Assembly: GCA_007844125.1 (NCBI GenBank)
Contig: CM017564.1
Location: 23,120,688 to 23,184,687, forward strand
DNA length: 64,000 nucleotides
Direction: 5' to 3'
From: Sinonovacula constricta
Taxonomy: Eukaryota; Mollusca; Bivalvia; Cardiida; Solecurtidae
A program made the translations under genes and the position numbers. This document shows positions 10,311 to 22,818 of this stretch, piece by piece. The notes below the pieces were generated by a model. It had not been told where the DNA came from. It saw nothing but the letters and a program-made list of their open reading frames with translations, and did no database searches. Positions within the stretch are counted from its first letter, which is position 1. The number at the start of each line of letters is the position of its first letter.

Positions 10311-11639
10311 AGAACATAAAAATTACCGATGTAAATGTTAATGTGCTCTGCTACATTTTAAACTAGTTATAAATGTATAACTGATTGATAACTGATTGAT
10401 ATTCTCATTTTAAGCCATCTTACAAATAAAAAGAAACATCACAAAAAATGATGGTAAAGTATTGATATAAGGCTTTATTGTATTTAAGCTTGGTATAAAT
10501 GCTTATTTAATTGAGACAATCAACCTAAATAGAATACGGGAATGTACAACAACATGTTGCATTTTGCATTTCTATTGCTTTGGACTGTAAAGTGGTGTTT
10601 AATGTTAAAGACAACGCATTTAATTATGTCGTCATAATTATAAATTTCAGATGTAATTTATGACTTTTATGTTGTTTTTGGCAAGCGATAATTTATCAAG
10701 AACACAGCAGCAATAAAGGCTGGCAAAGAAATGTCACGTTCGCTTACCTTTCTCTCACCTGGTTAAAATATATTTGGAGTAACCATAATATATTTATATT
10801 GACACGTCACCCATATGAAAATTTCGGGAAATTGCATTTTTACATCTAAGTTGTTGCCAACTAAGAAAAAAAATGCTAAGAGTTTCTTCTATCGAATGTT
10901 TATAAAAAGTTGTATCCTACTGTTTTATGCTTTGCTTTCTTTTCTCAACCATATAAGTTACTGTAACCGGAAATAATCCCGCGAAATGCTGCTAATAACC
11001 AGCCTACATTTATGTAAAATGTAGAGCATAACACCCGTTTCGTCATTACAAACATGTATCTGCTATACTAAAGTCTACAGTTAGCTTTATCTAAAGCAGG
11101 ACAATCATAGAACAACTTAATTTTGAGCTCCCGTTATATCAGCATCCCTTTAAACCGCTCTGGCGTCGGTCGATATTCGCAACATCAATTCCCATCGTGC
11201 TATTCAAACATTGTGGAAGAATGGACATTTACATCAGATTTCATGACTAGCCTACATATACGAGATAAAACAACAATGGTCACTTTCTTCCCTACCAACA
11301 AAAGTTGGTAACTTTTAATTCTTGAACTTTTGATAAGTTACTGAGATATTTTTCTTGACACCGATGTTGTCATGGCTATGAATTCTGTGCTGTAAGTGTT
11401 GCAAGTCCATTATTTTCTTTTTTTACACTTTCAAAACTTTTCTCACAAAAGTGTACCAAATTTGTTAACAGAGGTTACGGAACTTAAGTAAAAATGATTC
11501 TTGCTTGCTTTGGCTAAAGCTCGTAATTTAAAGCACATTTTAAATTTGTATTTATTTAAACGGTTCTTGTTTTCAAGATATAACGATGTTAAGGATATAA
11601 ATACATTCACAATATATTTTGATTAAAAATTGGTTACAA
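10311..11639. other. AT-rich stretch with no recognised gene
   Basis: No motif, RNA gene or repeat recognised. Confidence 0.45.
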
Positions 11640-11895
11640 TTAAACAATTATGTGTAGTTCTTCTAAAGGAAATAGTACTGCTCTCTCTCTCTTCCAAACA
11701 CTATATGGACATTATTTTTCAATGACGTCACTAATTTCGTCCTAACTTATCAAAGAAACCGTTATCTTTTTAACACTGTTTTTATTCAAATAGATTGGTT
11801 TTCTTTTCGTTGCTTGCATTTGAGAAACCCTTTAGAAAATGCAAGGTTAGAGCTCTTAGGTCTTTGTCACATATTCTTATTTAGTAATTCGCCAT
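11640..11895 (+). mobile_element. Core-GGTAACTG family element, subfamily B, internally deleted
   Basis: The head (TGTGTAGTTCT, then ACACTATATGGACATTATTT, TTTCGTCCTAACTTATCAA and AAATAGATTGGTTTTCTTTT) matches the heads of the elements at 22,285 and 40,570. The core enters at 11,838 (ATGCAAGGTTAGAGCTCTTA) but jumps at about 11,865 to the tail end TTGTCACATATTCTTATTTA. The middle, including the GTTCC..GGTAACTG part, is deleted. Confidence 0.6.
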
Positions 11896-12064
11896 ATATT
11901 TTACTGTGCATTGGTACATAAGTATGTCATATGTTGTTTTTTTCACTTCTGCCAAGCAATACTAGATGACTGTTTTTTTCTGAAGTTTATTATTTACAAT
12001 CTTTACTAAAATAAAATATTTCACAGAGACCTCCGCAGGTTCTTTTCAATCTTGTTTGATAAAG

Positions 12065-12270
12065 CAAGGCAAGTCTGCCTTGGAAGTTCTACTTTAATAC
12101 CAAAGTGAATTCAAGGGGAAGCATTATATTTGATATATCCTCAAAGCGAGTTTGCCCTGAAAGTTTACTTAAATACCAAAGTGAGTTCAAGGGGAGAATT
12201 ATATTTGATAGAACCCCAAGGCGAGTTTGCCTTGAAGTTTTACTTTAAAAACAAAGTGAATTCACGTTGA
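12065..12270. repeat. ~76-bp tandem repeat, three units
   Basis: Three direct units marked by GTYTGCCYTGRAAGT at about 12,073, 12,150 and 12,225 (periods 77 and 75). Each is followed by TACCAAAGTGARTTCAAGGG or a close variant and ATTATATTTGATA. The third unit is cut short. It lies just outside the left edge of the segmental duplication and is absent from copy 2. Confidence 0.85.
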
Positions 12271-13439
12271 GCTGCATATTCGTTTAATAGATAACTGTGT
12301 GTAACTGAAAGATTAGCTGTTCTTGTCTGTTTCAATCCTGTCGATACAAACAAAACCATCCACCTTGCTGTGAACTTCGAATTGTTGTCTTTGTTCTCAA
12401 AAAGCCAATCTTTCCACGAGTTATATCTGAGATGTTGCCGATCAGACAACCAGTGAAAATGAAAGCCTATTATTTCTGTAAAAGAACTGGTAATAAAAAC
12501 AGTTTGTTTAAAGCAATGGCGAAATAAAAAAGAAAATGTGTCAAGAAAATACAAATATCAATATTTAATAAACATATTTTAAATCTTCTTCAAATTTTTA
12601 TTTTCTCTTTTCATCAAACGAATCTGTATTTAAAATTAAATTTAGCCCGATCATAAAATAACGTCGATGAATATCAAGCAATTCAAGAACAGCCATGGAA
12701 TGATTTATTTCTCTGACAGCGTCTATTTCCGCAGTACGTTCTTTGTTTGCACATAATGCAACTTATGCACAACTGGGTATCTGAAACTTTGAAAAAATAA
12801 ACTTATCAAATTGAGTGAAAACTGATTATGTCTCCGAAAATAAACACGTAATAAAACGTCGAATTCTTGTGAGGAGGTAAATGACACGATTATCTTCATC
12901 AAAATCGCACCGAATAAACACTTCTTGCAACCATTTCAATTGGATTGTTTCCGATTCTTATCGCACCACGGAACGGTTGTTATTTTTTATAAGACTGCAC
13001 AAAACATTAGAAGTACAATGTAAAAACATAATATAAAACCTGGTATTTGAATTTTGGAAATTTTACGAATATGATCTACGACCGTTACATGGGAAACCGT
13101 ACATAGCGCTGTCGTAAATAATAATGTTATACGTGTAAAATATTCTTGTAAAGATGAAGAAAAATTGCGCAATAAATTAAAATGCCTTGAGAATTGAAGT
13201 AGTTTGAATAAATCTTGTTAAGTTGGTGTTTGTATCAGCTGTATTATCGGAATTCAAAATTTTCAATATTCCTATATGATTGTTTGCAAAATTGCAAACA
13301 CAACTTAAATGTAAACCTATATATTTTCATACATTGTTGCATCTTTCATAATCTTAATATTATCGTGACACGTAAAATGAAGACGGCATATGGAATGGAA
13401 AATGTGCAATAATTTTAATTAAAGCATTTAAGCATGAGC

Positions 13440-13596
13440 ATGGTGCATTTTGTTGCAACATTTTATTGCAACATTTAAACATTGTGCATTGTGATTGCAA
13501 CATTTAAGCATTGTGCATTTTAACTGCAACTTTTAGCACTTGCATGGTTATTGCAAAATTTAAACATGACACATTGTTATTGCAACATTTAATCAT
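13440..13596. repeat. Diverged ~28-bp tandem repeat (TTGCAACATTTAA)
   Basis: Irregular units built on ATTGCAACATTTAARCATKG followed by TGCATTTT. The counterpart in copy 2 is at about 44,060-44,190. Confidence 0.75.
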
Positions 13597-13754
13597 AGGT
13601 AAATAAGAAAAGGTCCTATCAAAATTTTCACAGATATTTAAATTTTTTATCTACCTGTAGACAAAGGCAAACAAGGTAAATGTAAATGTGACAAAAAACA
13701 CAGAGACGAGACATAACACACAAAAAGAAAAACCATCAGTTACCGCCTTGGAAC
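13597..13754 (-). mobile_element. Core-GGTAACTG element, subfamily A, copy-1-only, truncated
   Basis: Minus-strand fragment from the tail end (AGGTAAATAAGAAAAGGTCC) to the distal part of the core (CAGTTACCGCCTTGGAAC). The half of the core that carries GTGCGAGGTT is missing. Copy 2 is uninterrupted here: TTTAATCATGGTGCATTTTT at about 44,168. This shows an insertion in copy 1 or a precise loss in copy 2. AACATTT occurs on both sides in copy 1 and may be a remnant of a target duplication, but that is weak. Confidence 0.75.
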
Positions 13755-13844
13755 ATTTGGTGCATTTTTGTTGAAACGCTGTTGCGAAGCGTGTCAAGTT
13801 GTTGAATCACTGTGTCATTTAACTTCATGCATGCCATAACCTTT

Positions 13845-14460
13845 TATTCACTGTGAACACATATTGTGTCTCAAGTATGTCATATGTAAGTCATATAAAC
13901 TTGACATTCTATTCTAAGGGAGGCTAAATATACATATACCAAAACAACTGATAATGTCTGTCAGATATTTATTTGACGTGAAATTAACAGATTTTCTTTT
14001 AAATCAAATTTAAATATTCAATATGTGTGCAACAAATTGCTGCTATAGTATGTTCATTTATTCATCATTTAAGCCTTGATTTATCAAGTGAACGATGAAT
14101 GTTTGACAAATGAGAAGTGTGCACAAATGTTTCATATGCATTAATCAAACAGATATCTCCTTCTGGGTTTGAGAAATTGCTTCATTACCTCAAAAGCCGC
14201 ACAATAAAATAAGTAAATATTAAAATGGCATTTGATTGAAACATCAATTGCTGTTTGGGCATGCTTAAATCAACTAAAATAGTTGTATTCACATTCCATA
14301 TCGGGCTTTGTAGAAAAGTAAATTAAATAAGTGTATTTCTTTTGGAAAAGCCTTAAAACTTGATTTATATGAATAACGTAATTTATCAAGCAATCTATAC
14401 AAGATTTCAAAGTTAATTACATGAAATGCATATGGCTAGCGGGAAAATGAAGCATTTACA
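13845..14460. mobile_element. Copy-1-only block carrying an inverted-repeat arm
   Basis: About 615 bp that is replaced in copy 2 by a ~90-bp TA repeat (44,261-44,350). The segment at about 13,880-14,325 is the reverse complement of 17,150-17,520 at moderate identity. Shared strings, read in the orientation of this arm, include AAGTGTGCACAAATG, CATATGCATTA, ATTGCTTCATTACCT, ATGGCATTTGATTG and TTGTAGAAAAGTAAAT. It may be an insertion of an interspersed repeat whose relative sits at 17,150. No coding capacity or clear termini were seen. Confidence 0.55.
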
Positions 14461-15159
14461 ATATATAAAATAAAAAAGAATAATCTAAAAATGCACAATG
14501 GACTCAGAGATTGACATATATGTTACACATTAAGTCAAAACTGAGTATTATTTTTTTCTAAATCAAAGCCGCTTCAAAAAACAGTCTTAGTAAAAGTACA
14601 TAAAATCACTTAATAATGTTTATCTGGATTTCATTTACAATAAAAAGTACAGTAGCACAGAATTATGAAATGATATGTAAATCTTGTTTAAATAACATAA
14701 CATTATTACATTGCATAACAATATATAACTACAGGCCATTTTTTTCTTTCCGTTTTAAAATGTCGTGAAGGACTATTATTTTGTCATCCTAATTACATTC
14801 AAATTTCTTTAAAGGTTTATTTTACAAACTTATCTGCCCATTATAAAATGTCATCTATACATTTAAAATTGCTTATTTATCTGTTTTGCATTTCACAATT
14901 ATATACAATTAACAAAATTCAACCTGAATATAATGTTGGATCGCAAACAACATGGCAAAGAATGCACATTAAACCAAAGTTTAAACCCATTGAGACATTG
15001 TGGTAAACAATTAACAACTCGGGAGATAGACTCATACATAACGTTATAAATTTAACAGTTTATTGCTAACTTGAAAGCGAGTGTACGCGCTGGAAAACTA
15101 TATAAATCTGTATTGAGCAGCAACATTGCCTCCTTCTCAATTATGACTTCATGGAATAT

Positions 15160-15683
15160 CTAATGACTTGTTAAATAATTTTATGAGAAATTAATAGCGG
15201 TAATAAGTAAGTTAAGCGAATTGCATGGCAAATGTCGCTCCTTTAAGAATCACATATAATACTGAATAAAACGTGTTGGAGGACACATGGCTATCCAAGA
15301 AATATTATAGTTAAGGTGTGTATATAAACAAAACATTAACCAGTTTTGTCTATGCAAAGTTTCTTTCAGTAAAATGGTAGCCAAAGAACTTTTGAAAGAC
15401 CAAACATTAACAAGAAATGGACATGACATTAGCACTGTAGATGTGGTTATTTAAAACGAAGCCTTTAATTTTTTGCAGATTATATTGGCAATATATATAA
15501 TTAATTAAGACAGTGAATATTATTGAGCATATTTGTGGAATATGAACATTTGCTGCAATTAATTACGAATTTAGTAAACAATATTGGATTTAGTTTAGTT
15601 TAATAATGTTTTAGGCATATGTGTATCGATTAACCGATTAAGTTACTTCAAGTGTAAATAAGATACATGGTAAAATAAGATTG
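15160..15683. other. Copy-1-only ~520-bp block
   Basis: Copy 2 passes from TTCATGGAATATC (about 44,990) to CCAAGCTATA (about 45,030) across a short unrelated linker; copy 1 holds about 520 bp between the same markers. The content is AT-rich and not recognised. It could be an insertion in copy 1 or a deletion in copy 2. Confidence 0.6.
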
Positions 15684-16645
15684 TTCTGTTAACAGAAAAA
15701 ATTCAATGCTCCAAGCTATACACATTTGAACATTTGCTTACCTTATTGTTTGACAACGGATCACAATAATTTTGTAATAATCTGAACCCATCTTAACTTT
15801 AAACAGCACTGAGCTGGACAAACTCAATGAAGGGCTGAAGATTAGATCAGAGAATATTCATATTAAATTCCTTACGCTCGTACTTTTGCTTTTACTTCTG
15901 TTGAATATATAAACTTGCAAACAATGTTTTGTATCACTATTCTACAGAAGGCTCTAAATTTCAGACCAAATATATTGGACATTGGTGAACCTGACTGAAT
16001 GAAACACTTTCAAACTCAATATCTGCTCGGCCTTAGTGACAATAATTATAATAGCAATATTCATGTTAATATCTCTTTATTTGTATTTTATGTAATAAAT
16101 GAGGTTTAGTATTAAAGCATGTGCATGTGCATGATGTTGTTTTTGTACCAACAACAGTTTACACTGCTTGTCAGAAAATATGTTTAAGGTTACTGTGGAA
16201 ACTTCTTCAGCCAATATTGTTTATGCTGTATTCCTTATTGTATTTTTCAATTCGGAACAAAATAGATCAGCATATATTTGTGACATATAATAAAGTTTTA
16301 TGGATAGACAATCAGCCATTTCGGCCTCTGTCATATTTGTATGTAATCCGTTGACAATTTGATTTCGATTTAATGTCGTTACTGGTTTCAAGATACAGCA
16401 TGATAAAGCTTAATATAGTACACCGTAAAAACATTAAGCATTGCTTATATAATATTTTCCAAATAAAACGATAAAATCTTCTGAAAGTATGCTCCAGTAT
16501 GGGGATACTTATTCGTTTTAGCACAATCAATTTTTAGTATAACAAACAAAAAAAGAAGATTGCGATGATTGTTTTTGTATATCTGAATTTATTTGCTTGT
16601 AATCGGACTTTATGTCATTCGAAACCATTTTTCTATGAGGAACGA

Positions 16646-17098
16646 ATGTGACGCCTTTATACTGCCATTGATCTTGGTGGGTATGTGTATAAACAAATAA
16701 GTGAACTTTCAAACTCTCTAAGAAAGCAGATAAACGGTTTTAACATACTTGCATATCCTTCTGGCACAAAAACGACGTTTTGGCATTTAGTTTTTATGTT
16801 ATGTAAATATCTAATGAGATTTTATAATGATATTGTTGTTGCAAGATATGGCTTATACAAAAACATACATAGACAGTTTTAAGTGGTAACTTTTCTATAT
16901 AGATTATGGTTAAACTACTAACTTAAATTTAATCATACAAATTCTTACGCATTAGTATTTTAAAAAGGATAGTATTTCTAATATTTGACTTAGTCAATAT
17001 CAATTATTGAGTAGAGTATGTTTGTATTAGTTTCATATAGTACCAAAGGCAGCAACGATTCTTGCATCTGGTGCTTCTAATGATATATTTGATTTAAG
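16646..17098. other. Copy-1-only ~450-bp block
   Basis: Copy 1 has about 452 bp between TTTTTCTATGAGGAACG and ATATTAAATCATTATTATTT. Copy 2 joins these markers directly at about 45,984. No family, target duplication or coding capacity was recognised. Confidence 0.65.
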
Positions 17099-17149
17099 AT
17101 ATTAAATCATTATTATTTCAAAATTGCAAAAAAATTTTCCTTATGAATA

Positions 17150-17520
17150 TTCACGTGGATTTACTTTTCTACAATGCCCGATATGCAGTAACTATTTTAC
17201 AACAATCAAATGCCATTTCAATCCAAACTTATTGTATTGTGTTGTCATTTAGGTAATGAAGCAATTTCAATTTGAATAATGCATATGATACATTTGTGCA
17301 CACTTCTTATTTGTCAAATATTCTTTATTCCCTGGATAAATCAAATCTTAAATGATGAATAAATCAAAATTTACGGGAAAATAAATTCTACTTTATTTTG
17401 TTAAGAAACCTTTTTTAAATCTATTTAGAGAACCGATTGTTTGGAGCTGTTTTATATTCCCGAAAGAAAAAAGGAATTTGCTACTAAAATAAACTTTTTG
17501 CCGACAAGTGTTTATGTCAT
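17150..17520 (-). repeat. Inverted-repeat arm, partner of 13,880-14,325
   Basis: Reverse-complement match to the copy-1-only block, about 2.9 kb away. It is also present in copy 2 at about 46,020-46,420, where the partner arm is missing. It therefore predates the split of the copies, while the other arm came later or was lost. Confidence 0.6.
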
Positions 17521-17710
17521 ATAATTAAGATGAATGCATTGATGGTCAGACACTATGTCTGCTCTTAAATTTTCATTTGCTAAATTAACAATATTGTTTA
17601 AAAGAAGGGCAGTTCATAAGACACACCAGACATCTTTGCGGAAAATTAGATTCTTCTTGAAATATAATGTCATATTTTACAATTTTGATTTGGCGTTTAG
17701 CATTTATATA

Positions 17711-17815
17711 AATGTACGTGTGTGCGTGTATGTGTGTGTGTGTGCGCGTGCGTGCGTGTTTGTGTGTGTGTGCGTGCGTGTGTGTATGTGTGTATGCATG
17801 TGTGTGTATGTGTGC
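17711..17815. repeat. TG/TGCG repeat
   Basis: Alternating purine-pyrimidine (TGTG, TGCG, TGTA). The copy 2 counterpart at about 46,608-46,678 is shorter. The sequence class favours Z-DNA. The overlapping open frames at 17,555-17,930 are not supported as genes. Confidence 0.9.
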
Positions 17816-19675
17816 TTTTTGTGACAGAAGTCCGAATTATGTGTTCATTTGTTTTACGTCAAATACATTAAATGACGTACGTGAACTACAAATACATTCC
17901 TTCCAAACATCGATAAGGAACAAAGCGTAAGCATGTAAAGCTTCACGTGTGTCATTTACATATATTGTCATTTACAAGTTGTGAATACGAACATCCACTC
18001 TAATAGCCTATGTCAGGAAAAGTTTAACACCTGAACCAATTAACAGTTAATATATTTCCATATGCTTTAATTAAAACTCAAAACAGGTTTGAGAATTTCC
18101 TTTAAAACATATGTTTGTGTAAAGTATATGTCATCATTAATTGCATAAGGTACGGTTGTTAGTGTGTGTGTCTCCCTTGAAAATGGCGTTAATTGCAACA
18201 ATTATTTAAACCATTCTGATCCAGCAACCTTCAAGTATACACAAAGGCTTAAATCTAAGTATAAGTGAGTAAATTCTTAAAAGTGATACGACTTTTACTA
18301 TAGTGCCTAGTAAATGGTTTACGTTTCCTCACAGTATACCAGTCAAGGCGTGTCATATTGATTCTCTCTTTTTTAATGTAAAACAAGTCAACCTACGTTT
18401 TTATATAGGTAAATGTTCTAAACGTAACACGACTGTGTATCTTTCTTACGAACAAACGATTTATAAATCAATGGGCCATTGTAAAATCTCTCAAAATTTC
18501 TTTAAAGTTATAACGATAAATGGCGACGTTTTTGAAGAAAGCTTCTGTCGTACACCTTTCAAGATTTTAATGATTGTGTTAAAACACAAATATCCTTGTG
18601 CTTAAAAATCCTAAGTAAACGCTAAGCTGACAGAAACCAAATACCGTGTTCAGCCAAGTTGGCAGACCTTATGTTTAATGTATTGAATTACCGTGACATT
18701 GAAGGATACATCGTAACTAATGACAATAAAAATAGGATACTGAGTATGAAATAAGCAATAGAACTGATTAAGTTCAATATGTTTGTACATTATTTCCTTC
18801 CCGTTTGTTGTCGAATTTAACGTCTCAGGGCAATATTTGAACAGAAAATATTTGCTTTTATACGCTTTTATAAGAAATCGTTTTACTTTAGTTAAATATT
18901 TATATTGCAATCTCACTATACTCAGCGGGTAATGAACGGATATGCAGTTTTCATGTCATAAGGTCGTGTTTGATGCTTGTGTGTATCAAATTATTTAAAT
19001 CATATGCTAAAAATGATCGTGCGAAATTTCTATCAAAGTAATAACAATAGATACATTCAATAAATAATGTATTTCAATATTCCCCAAGAAAATACAATTT
19101 TGTTTTAAAAATGGGAATACACTCAGAAAATCGATAACGTCTTACTTCTGCCGCCCGATTTACCATTCCTTTAATGGAAACAGTGGAAACAAAGTACAGA
19201 CAAATATAATATAAGTCAACATTTATTTCTATTGTCAGTTTTAACTTTGAAACCAAGCATAGTCGCAACTATGTAACTTTCGATCGTGCATGAATACCGA
19301 CTAAATTTCTTATAACCCATTTAGACAGGTAATGTAATAAAACACCACATAATCATCTCATGCCATCGACACTGTATTGCCTCGGCAAAATAGTTCTTTG
19401 ATTTTACATAAGAACCGAAAGTGAAACCTTCACACATAACCGAGCTTAGAAACAACAAGAACAGGTCGACATGTCGTGGTTATAGTGAGGAAGCTCAGGC
19501 AAAACCAAACCCTGCTTTGCGTAGTAATGATATGCGTCAGTTATTTGTCTAACCAATTTTATCTTTAGTTGTCAAATGCACGATAGTGTTGAGTCATTAA
19601 ATATAAAAAAAAATGTTAGGGATACTAAAATTATAAATTGCAAATGGAAAAATGCATGTGCAAAACCCATTTTAT

Positions 19676-20071
19676 CTCAATAGGTAAATAAGAAAAGGTC
19701 CTATCAAAACTCTAACAGATATTTAAATTTTATCTACCAGTAGACAAAGGCAAACAAGTTAAATGCAAATGTGAAAAACAAACACAGAGACGAGACATAA
19801 CACACCTAAAGAAAAACCATCAGTTACCGCATTGGAACGGTCAGTCGACAAAAGGGCCAACTGGGGTGCTTAAACCTGGTTTGTGGAGCGCTCCAATCTC
19901 GCACTTCCTGAAGGTTTTTCTAGCAAACAAACAGTGTAAATCGAATACTGTATAGAAAATGGTTCTGAATTATGAGCAGACGTTTTAAATGGTCCTTAAA
20001 TAGTTCTTACTTATATCATGGAATCATTTGAAATCTCTAATTTTATTCTGGAAAGTCGAAAGAAAACATAT
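19676..20071 (-). mobile_element. Core-GGTAACTG element, subfamily A, ~396 bp, copy-1-only
   Basis: Complete-looking member. Read on the minus strand: an AT-rich head of about 140 bp, TTTGTTTGCTAGAAAAACCT, the core (19,821-19,906 on the plus axis: CAGTTACCGC to CTCGCACTT), the subfamily-A tail, and the end AGGACCTTTTCTTATTTACC. Copy 2 lacks it and reads CAAACCCATTTTCTGCTTCA at about 48,524, so the insert limits are set to within a few bases. No clear TIR or long target duplication was seen; at most a short TT could be duplicated. Best estimate of full element length. Confidence 0.8.
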
Positions 20072-20566
20072 AAGTTCTGCTTCACAATAAAGAGAAATTC
20101 TTTATTTGACATTTCGAAAACATATAAATAGAAGTTGCCAATGAAGATGATTATTTTGGGGAACAAGTTTCACGTACTTTGCCTGAGTTATCAGTGCCCA
20201 CAGTTCCATCTTGATAACGGTGGGTAATTTTATCACTACAAAGACAGTATCTGCATATCAGTACATCATTTGCGCTGCGTAAATATTGGGGAAGTTAACA
20301 AATAATCGAATATTCGGATATCAAGGCTGTATTCGAATAGAGATTTAAGAATTCCAATATTTTATCACTTTTAATCACTTTTGTTGCGTTTGAGAAAAAA
20401 TTGAAAGGGCATTTCTTTAGTTGGTCGTATTATTTCCAAACGTCTTAAGACGCTGGCGATATGTGGATGCCATTGCTCTATTATATAGGGGATGGGACAT
20501 TATCTCCCCATAACGAATTGCCATTAGGTTAACAGCAAAAAAAAATCACTTCACCTCGCATTGCCT

Positions 20567-20569
<3 letters not shown>

Positions 20570-20600
<31 letters not shown>
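20570..20600. repeat. Poly(C) run of 31
   Basis: Uninterrupted C31 (G31 on the minus strand). The same site in copy 2 (about 49,038-49,052) reads CCATCCCCCCTCCCCCTCTA, so the run expanded in copy 1 or was interrupted in copy 2. It can form an i-motif or G-quadruplex and is a known source of sequencing error. Confidence 0.95.
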
Positions 20601-20602
<2 letters not shown>

Positions 20603-22284
20603 TACCACCTAGACCAAGTCACATCACGCATACAGCTTTTGAAACAGTTGCCAATAAACACACATATCAGTTCAATGCTATGGCAATTAGCTGCGGCACT
20701 ACTACCCAGCTTCGGTCGGAATCAGGTGTAATAAATGCAATTAATTATATAAGGCTTTACATTTTGCAGGCCACCAAAATTCATTTTCCTTTTGGAAAAC
20801 ACAACTAGATCACCGTCAAGCAAAATTTAATTGTAATTACTTATTGTTTTTTTTTTTTTGTCTACGTGATGTATACGTCATAAATGTTATTTCATTCCTT
20901 ATTTACAATACCGCGACATCTGTCATTTCTGTCACCGTGATTATCTGATCTGTGTTTTGCTACATTCTTCCAAATAAAAAATGTAAATAATATTTTATTA
21001 ATTATATTTTATTTAACGCACTAAAACGTCACGAGGTTACAATTTTTATTCAGTCTTAATATATTTTGATATTTCAACAGTCAGACAATCCCGAAACTCG
21101 TCAGTCAGAGTGCGTTATGTTCACTTTGTGTACTGGTAAATAAATATATCTAACTGACATATTACGGCTTCGGATTAACGCCTATGCTATACTCTTAGAA
21201 TAATCAGACAATCTCAGTTTAACATCAATACGACCACCAATCAATCAAGACCGTAAATATTGGCGGTATACTTAAGCAAATTCCCTAAATAAAACCTATG
21301 CGTTTTTGGCTAAGAGTCGATCTAGTATCACCTGTATCTTGTCCTTTTGAAAATGCGGTAATTTATAAGATAAGTTCACAGAACAAAATTGACTGCTTGT
21401 GGTTATACTTTGTTTGCGTTTAGTAGAGTAAATTATTAAAATTGTGAGCTATTTTCTATATCACAAATCTTCCACCGCTACTGCAATAAATATTTAAATA
21501 TGGTTTGAATATTGAAATACACTTAACGAATATTCGAATACTGTTTTAAGATTCGATGTACATCCTAGTATATACTGAATCGACACCATATTAACTTATT
21601 ATAATGATAAAGGTGATTTCTTTTCTAGTTGCTTATCTGACATACCTGTAGTTCCTATAACGAGGGTAGTGCTGAAAATCAGTAAATTTTTATCTAAGCA
21701 TATTGCACATTCTCAAATGTAAATCCATTAAGCGTTTACATTTACTATTAGCGTCAACATTGAATATTGAAAAGAAATAAAATAATCAATGCTGTATTCT
21801 AAAAGAGTTATATTTATAAAACGTCCCCATTGACACAATTTAGCACACAATTATAGCAAATTAGCTTAAAAGCTTGTCAAAAGTTCTTAACTAAGGATAA
21901 CTTCTTTGATGGTAAGTATGATGGTAAGTATTAAAAAATGGTCTACTTGACACTTCGTTTGACTTTATTTAACGGTGTTAGACAAAGTCACCTAACGTTC
22001 GGCGAGCAATATATCATCACTTTAGCTTCAACCTTCTGGCAGAAGTTCTGAAATCCAGTGTGCTAGTTCATTAGCTGTGCAACATTAATTTGTACCAACA
22101 TCCCATTGGTAAGATATTTGCTATTCGCAGGAGAATTATTGTAAAAAGATAAAAAAACCTCTTAGAGGCACCAGACTGAGATTTAAAAAATTGTATATGG
22201 CCTCTTTATCTCAAGACAACTTAAAGTCCGTGTAGTGATGCACAGTCGATAACAACTTACCTTGAGTTACAACTCAATAGGAAA

Positions 22285-22682
22285 AAGCTAAATAAGAATA
22301 TCCCCTCTCTTCTAAACACTATGTGGACATAATTTTTCAATGTCGTCAATAATTTCGTCATAACTAATCAAGGAAAACGTCATATAGGCAGTATTTATTC
22401 AAATAGATCGGATTTCCTTTAACTGCTTGCTTTTTAGAAATCTTTCATAAAGGGCGAGGTTGTAGCTCAGTAAAACCCGTTAAACCAGCCCAGTTGGTCC
22501 ATATTGCCGACTGGCCGTTCCATGGCGGTAACTGTCGGGTTTGATCTTTTTGTTATTTTACTCATCGCAGATTTCTTCTTACTTTCACAATTGGTTTGCA
22601 TGCTTTGTCTTGTTCTTTTTCAAATTTTGGTATATGTTGCAATGCTCATAGGCATTTGTCATATATTCTTACCAGAGTTTTA
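22285..22682 (+). mobile_element. Core-GGTAACTG family element, subfamily B
   Basis: The longest subfamily-B member in copy 1. The head holds ACACTATGTGGACATAATTT and TCGTCATAACTAATCAAGGA; the core is at 22,451-22,534 (GGGCGAGGTTGTAGCTC to CGTTCCATGGCGGTAACTG); the tail holds TTTGGTATATGTTGCAATGC and GCATTTGTCATATATTCTTA. It is also present in copy 2 at about 50,755-51,160, so it predates the split of the copies. Confidence 0.75.
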
Positions 22683-22693
22683 AAAAAAAAAAT

Positions 22694-22818
22694 CGGAATT
22701 ACCTATAGACAAATACATACAGACTAAATGTTAAAGTGACAAAAAAACAGAAACGAGACCTTACACACAAATAGGAAAACCAACAGTTACCACCTTGGAA
22801 CGGTCAGTCGTCAAGTCA
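22694..22818 (-). mobile_element. Core-GGTAACTG family fragment, inverted next to the previous one
   Basis: Minus-strand fragment: subfamily-A-like tail (ACAGAAACGAGACCTTACAC) into the distal core (CAGTTACCACCTTGGAACGG). It lies tail to tail with the element at 22,285-22,682, so the two GGTAACTG cores form inverted repeats about 250 bp apart. The same arrangement occurs in copy 2 (51,165-51,285). Confidence 0.7.

Noticed and set aside
18303..18605. 100-codon frame in copy 1
   Set aside because: It starts with GTG, and copy 2 carries an internal TAA (ATTTATTAATC near 47,331) and an upstream indel.
20290..21570. Possible transposon with TTAAC..GAATATTCG ends (20,296 and 21,565)
   Set aside because: The ATTCGAATATTCG strings are AT-rich and self-palindromic, and the terminal match is short. 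No target duplication was seen.
22471..22482. TAGCTCAGTAAA as a Pol III box A in the core-GGTAACTG family
   Set aside because: Other members read GGAGCGCTCCAC or AGAGCTCTTAGG at this place, so the match is not a family feature.
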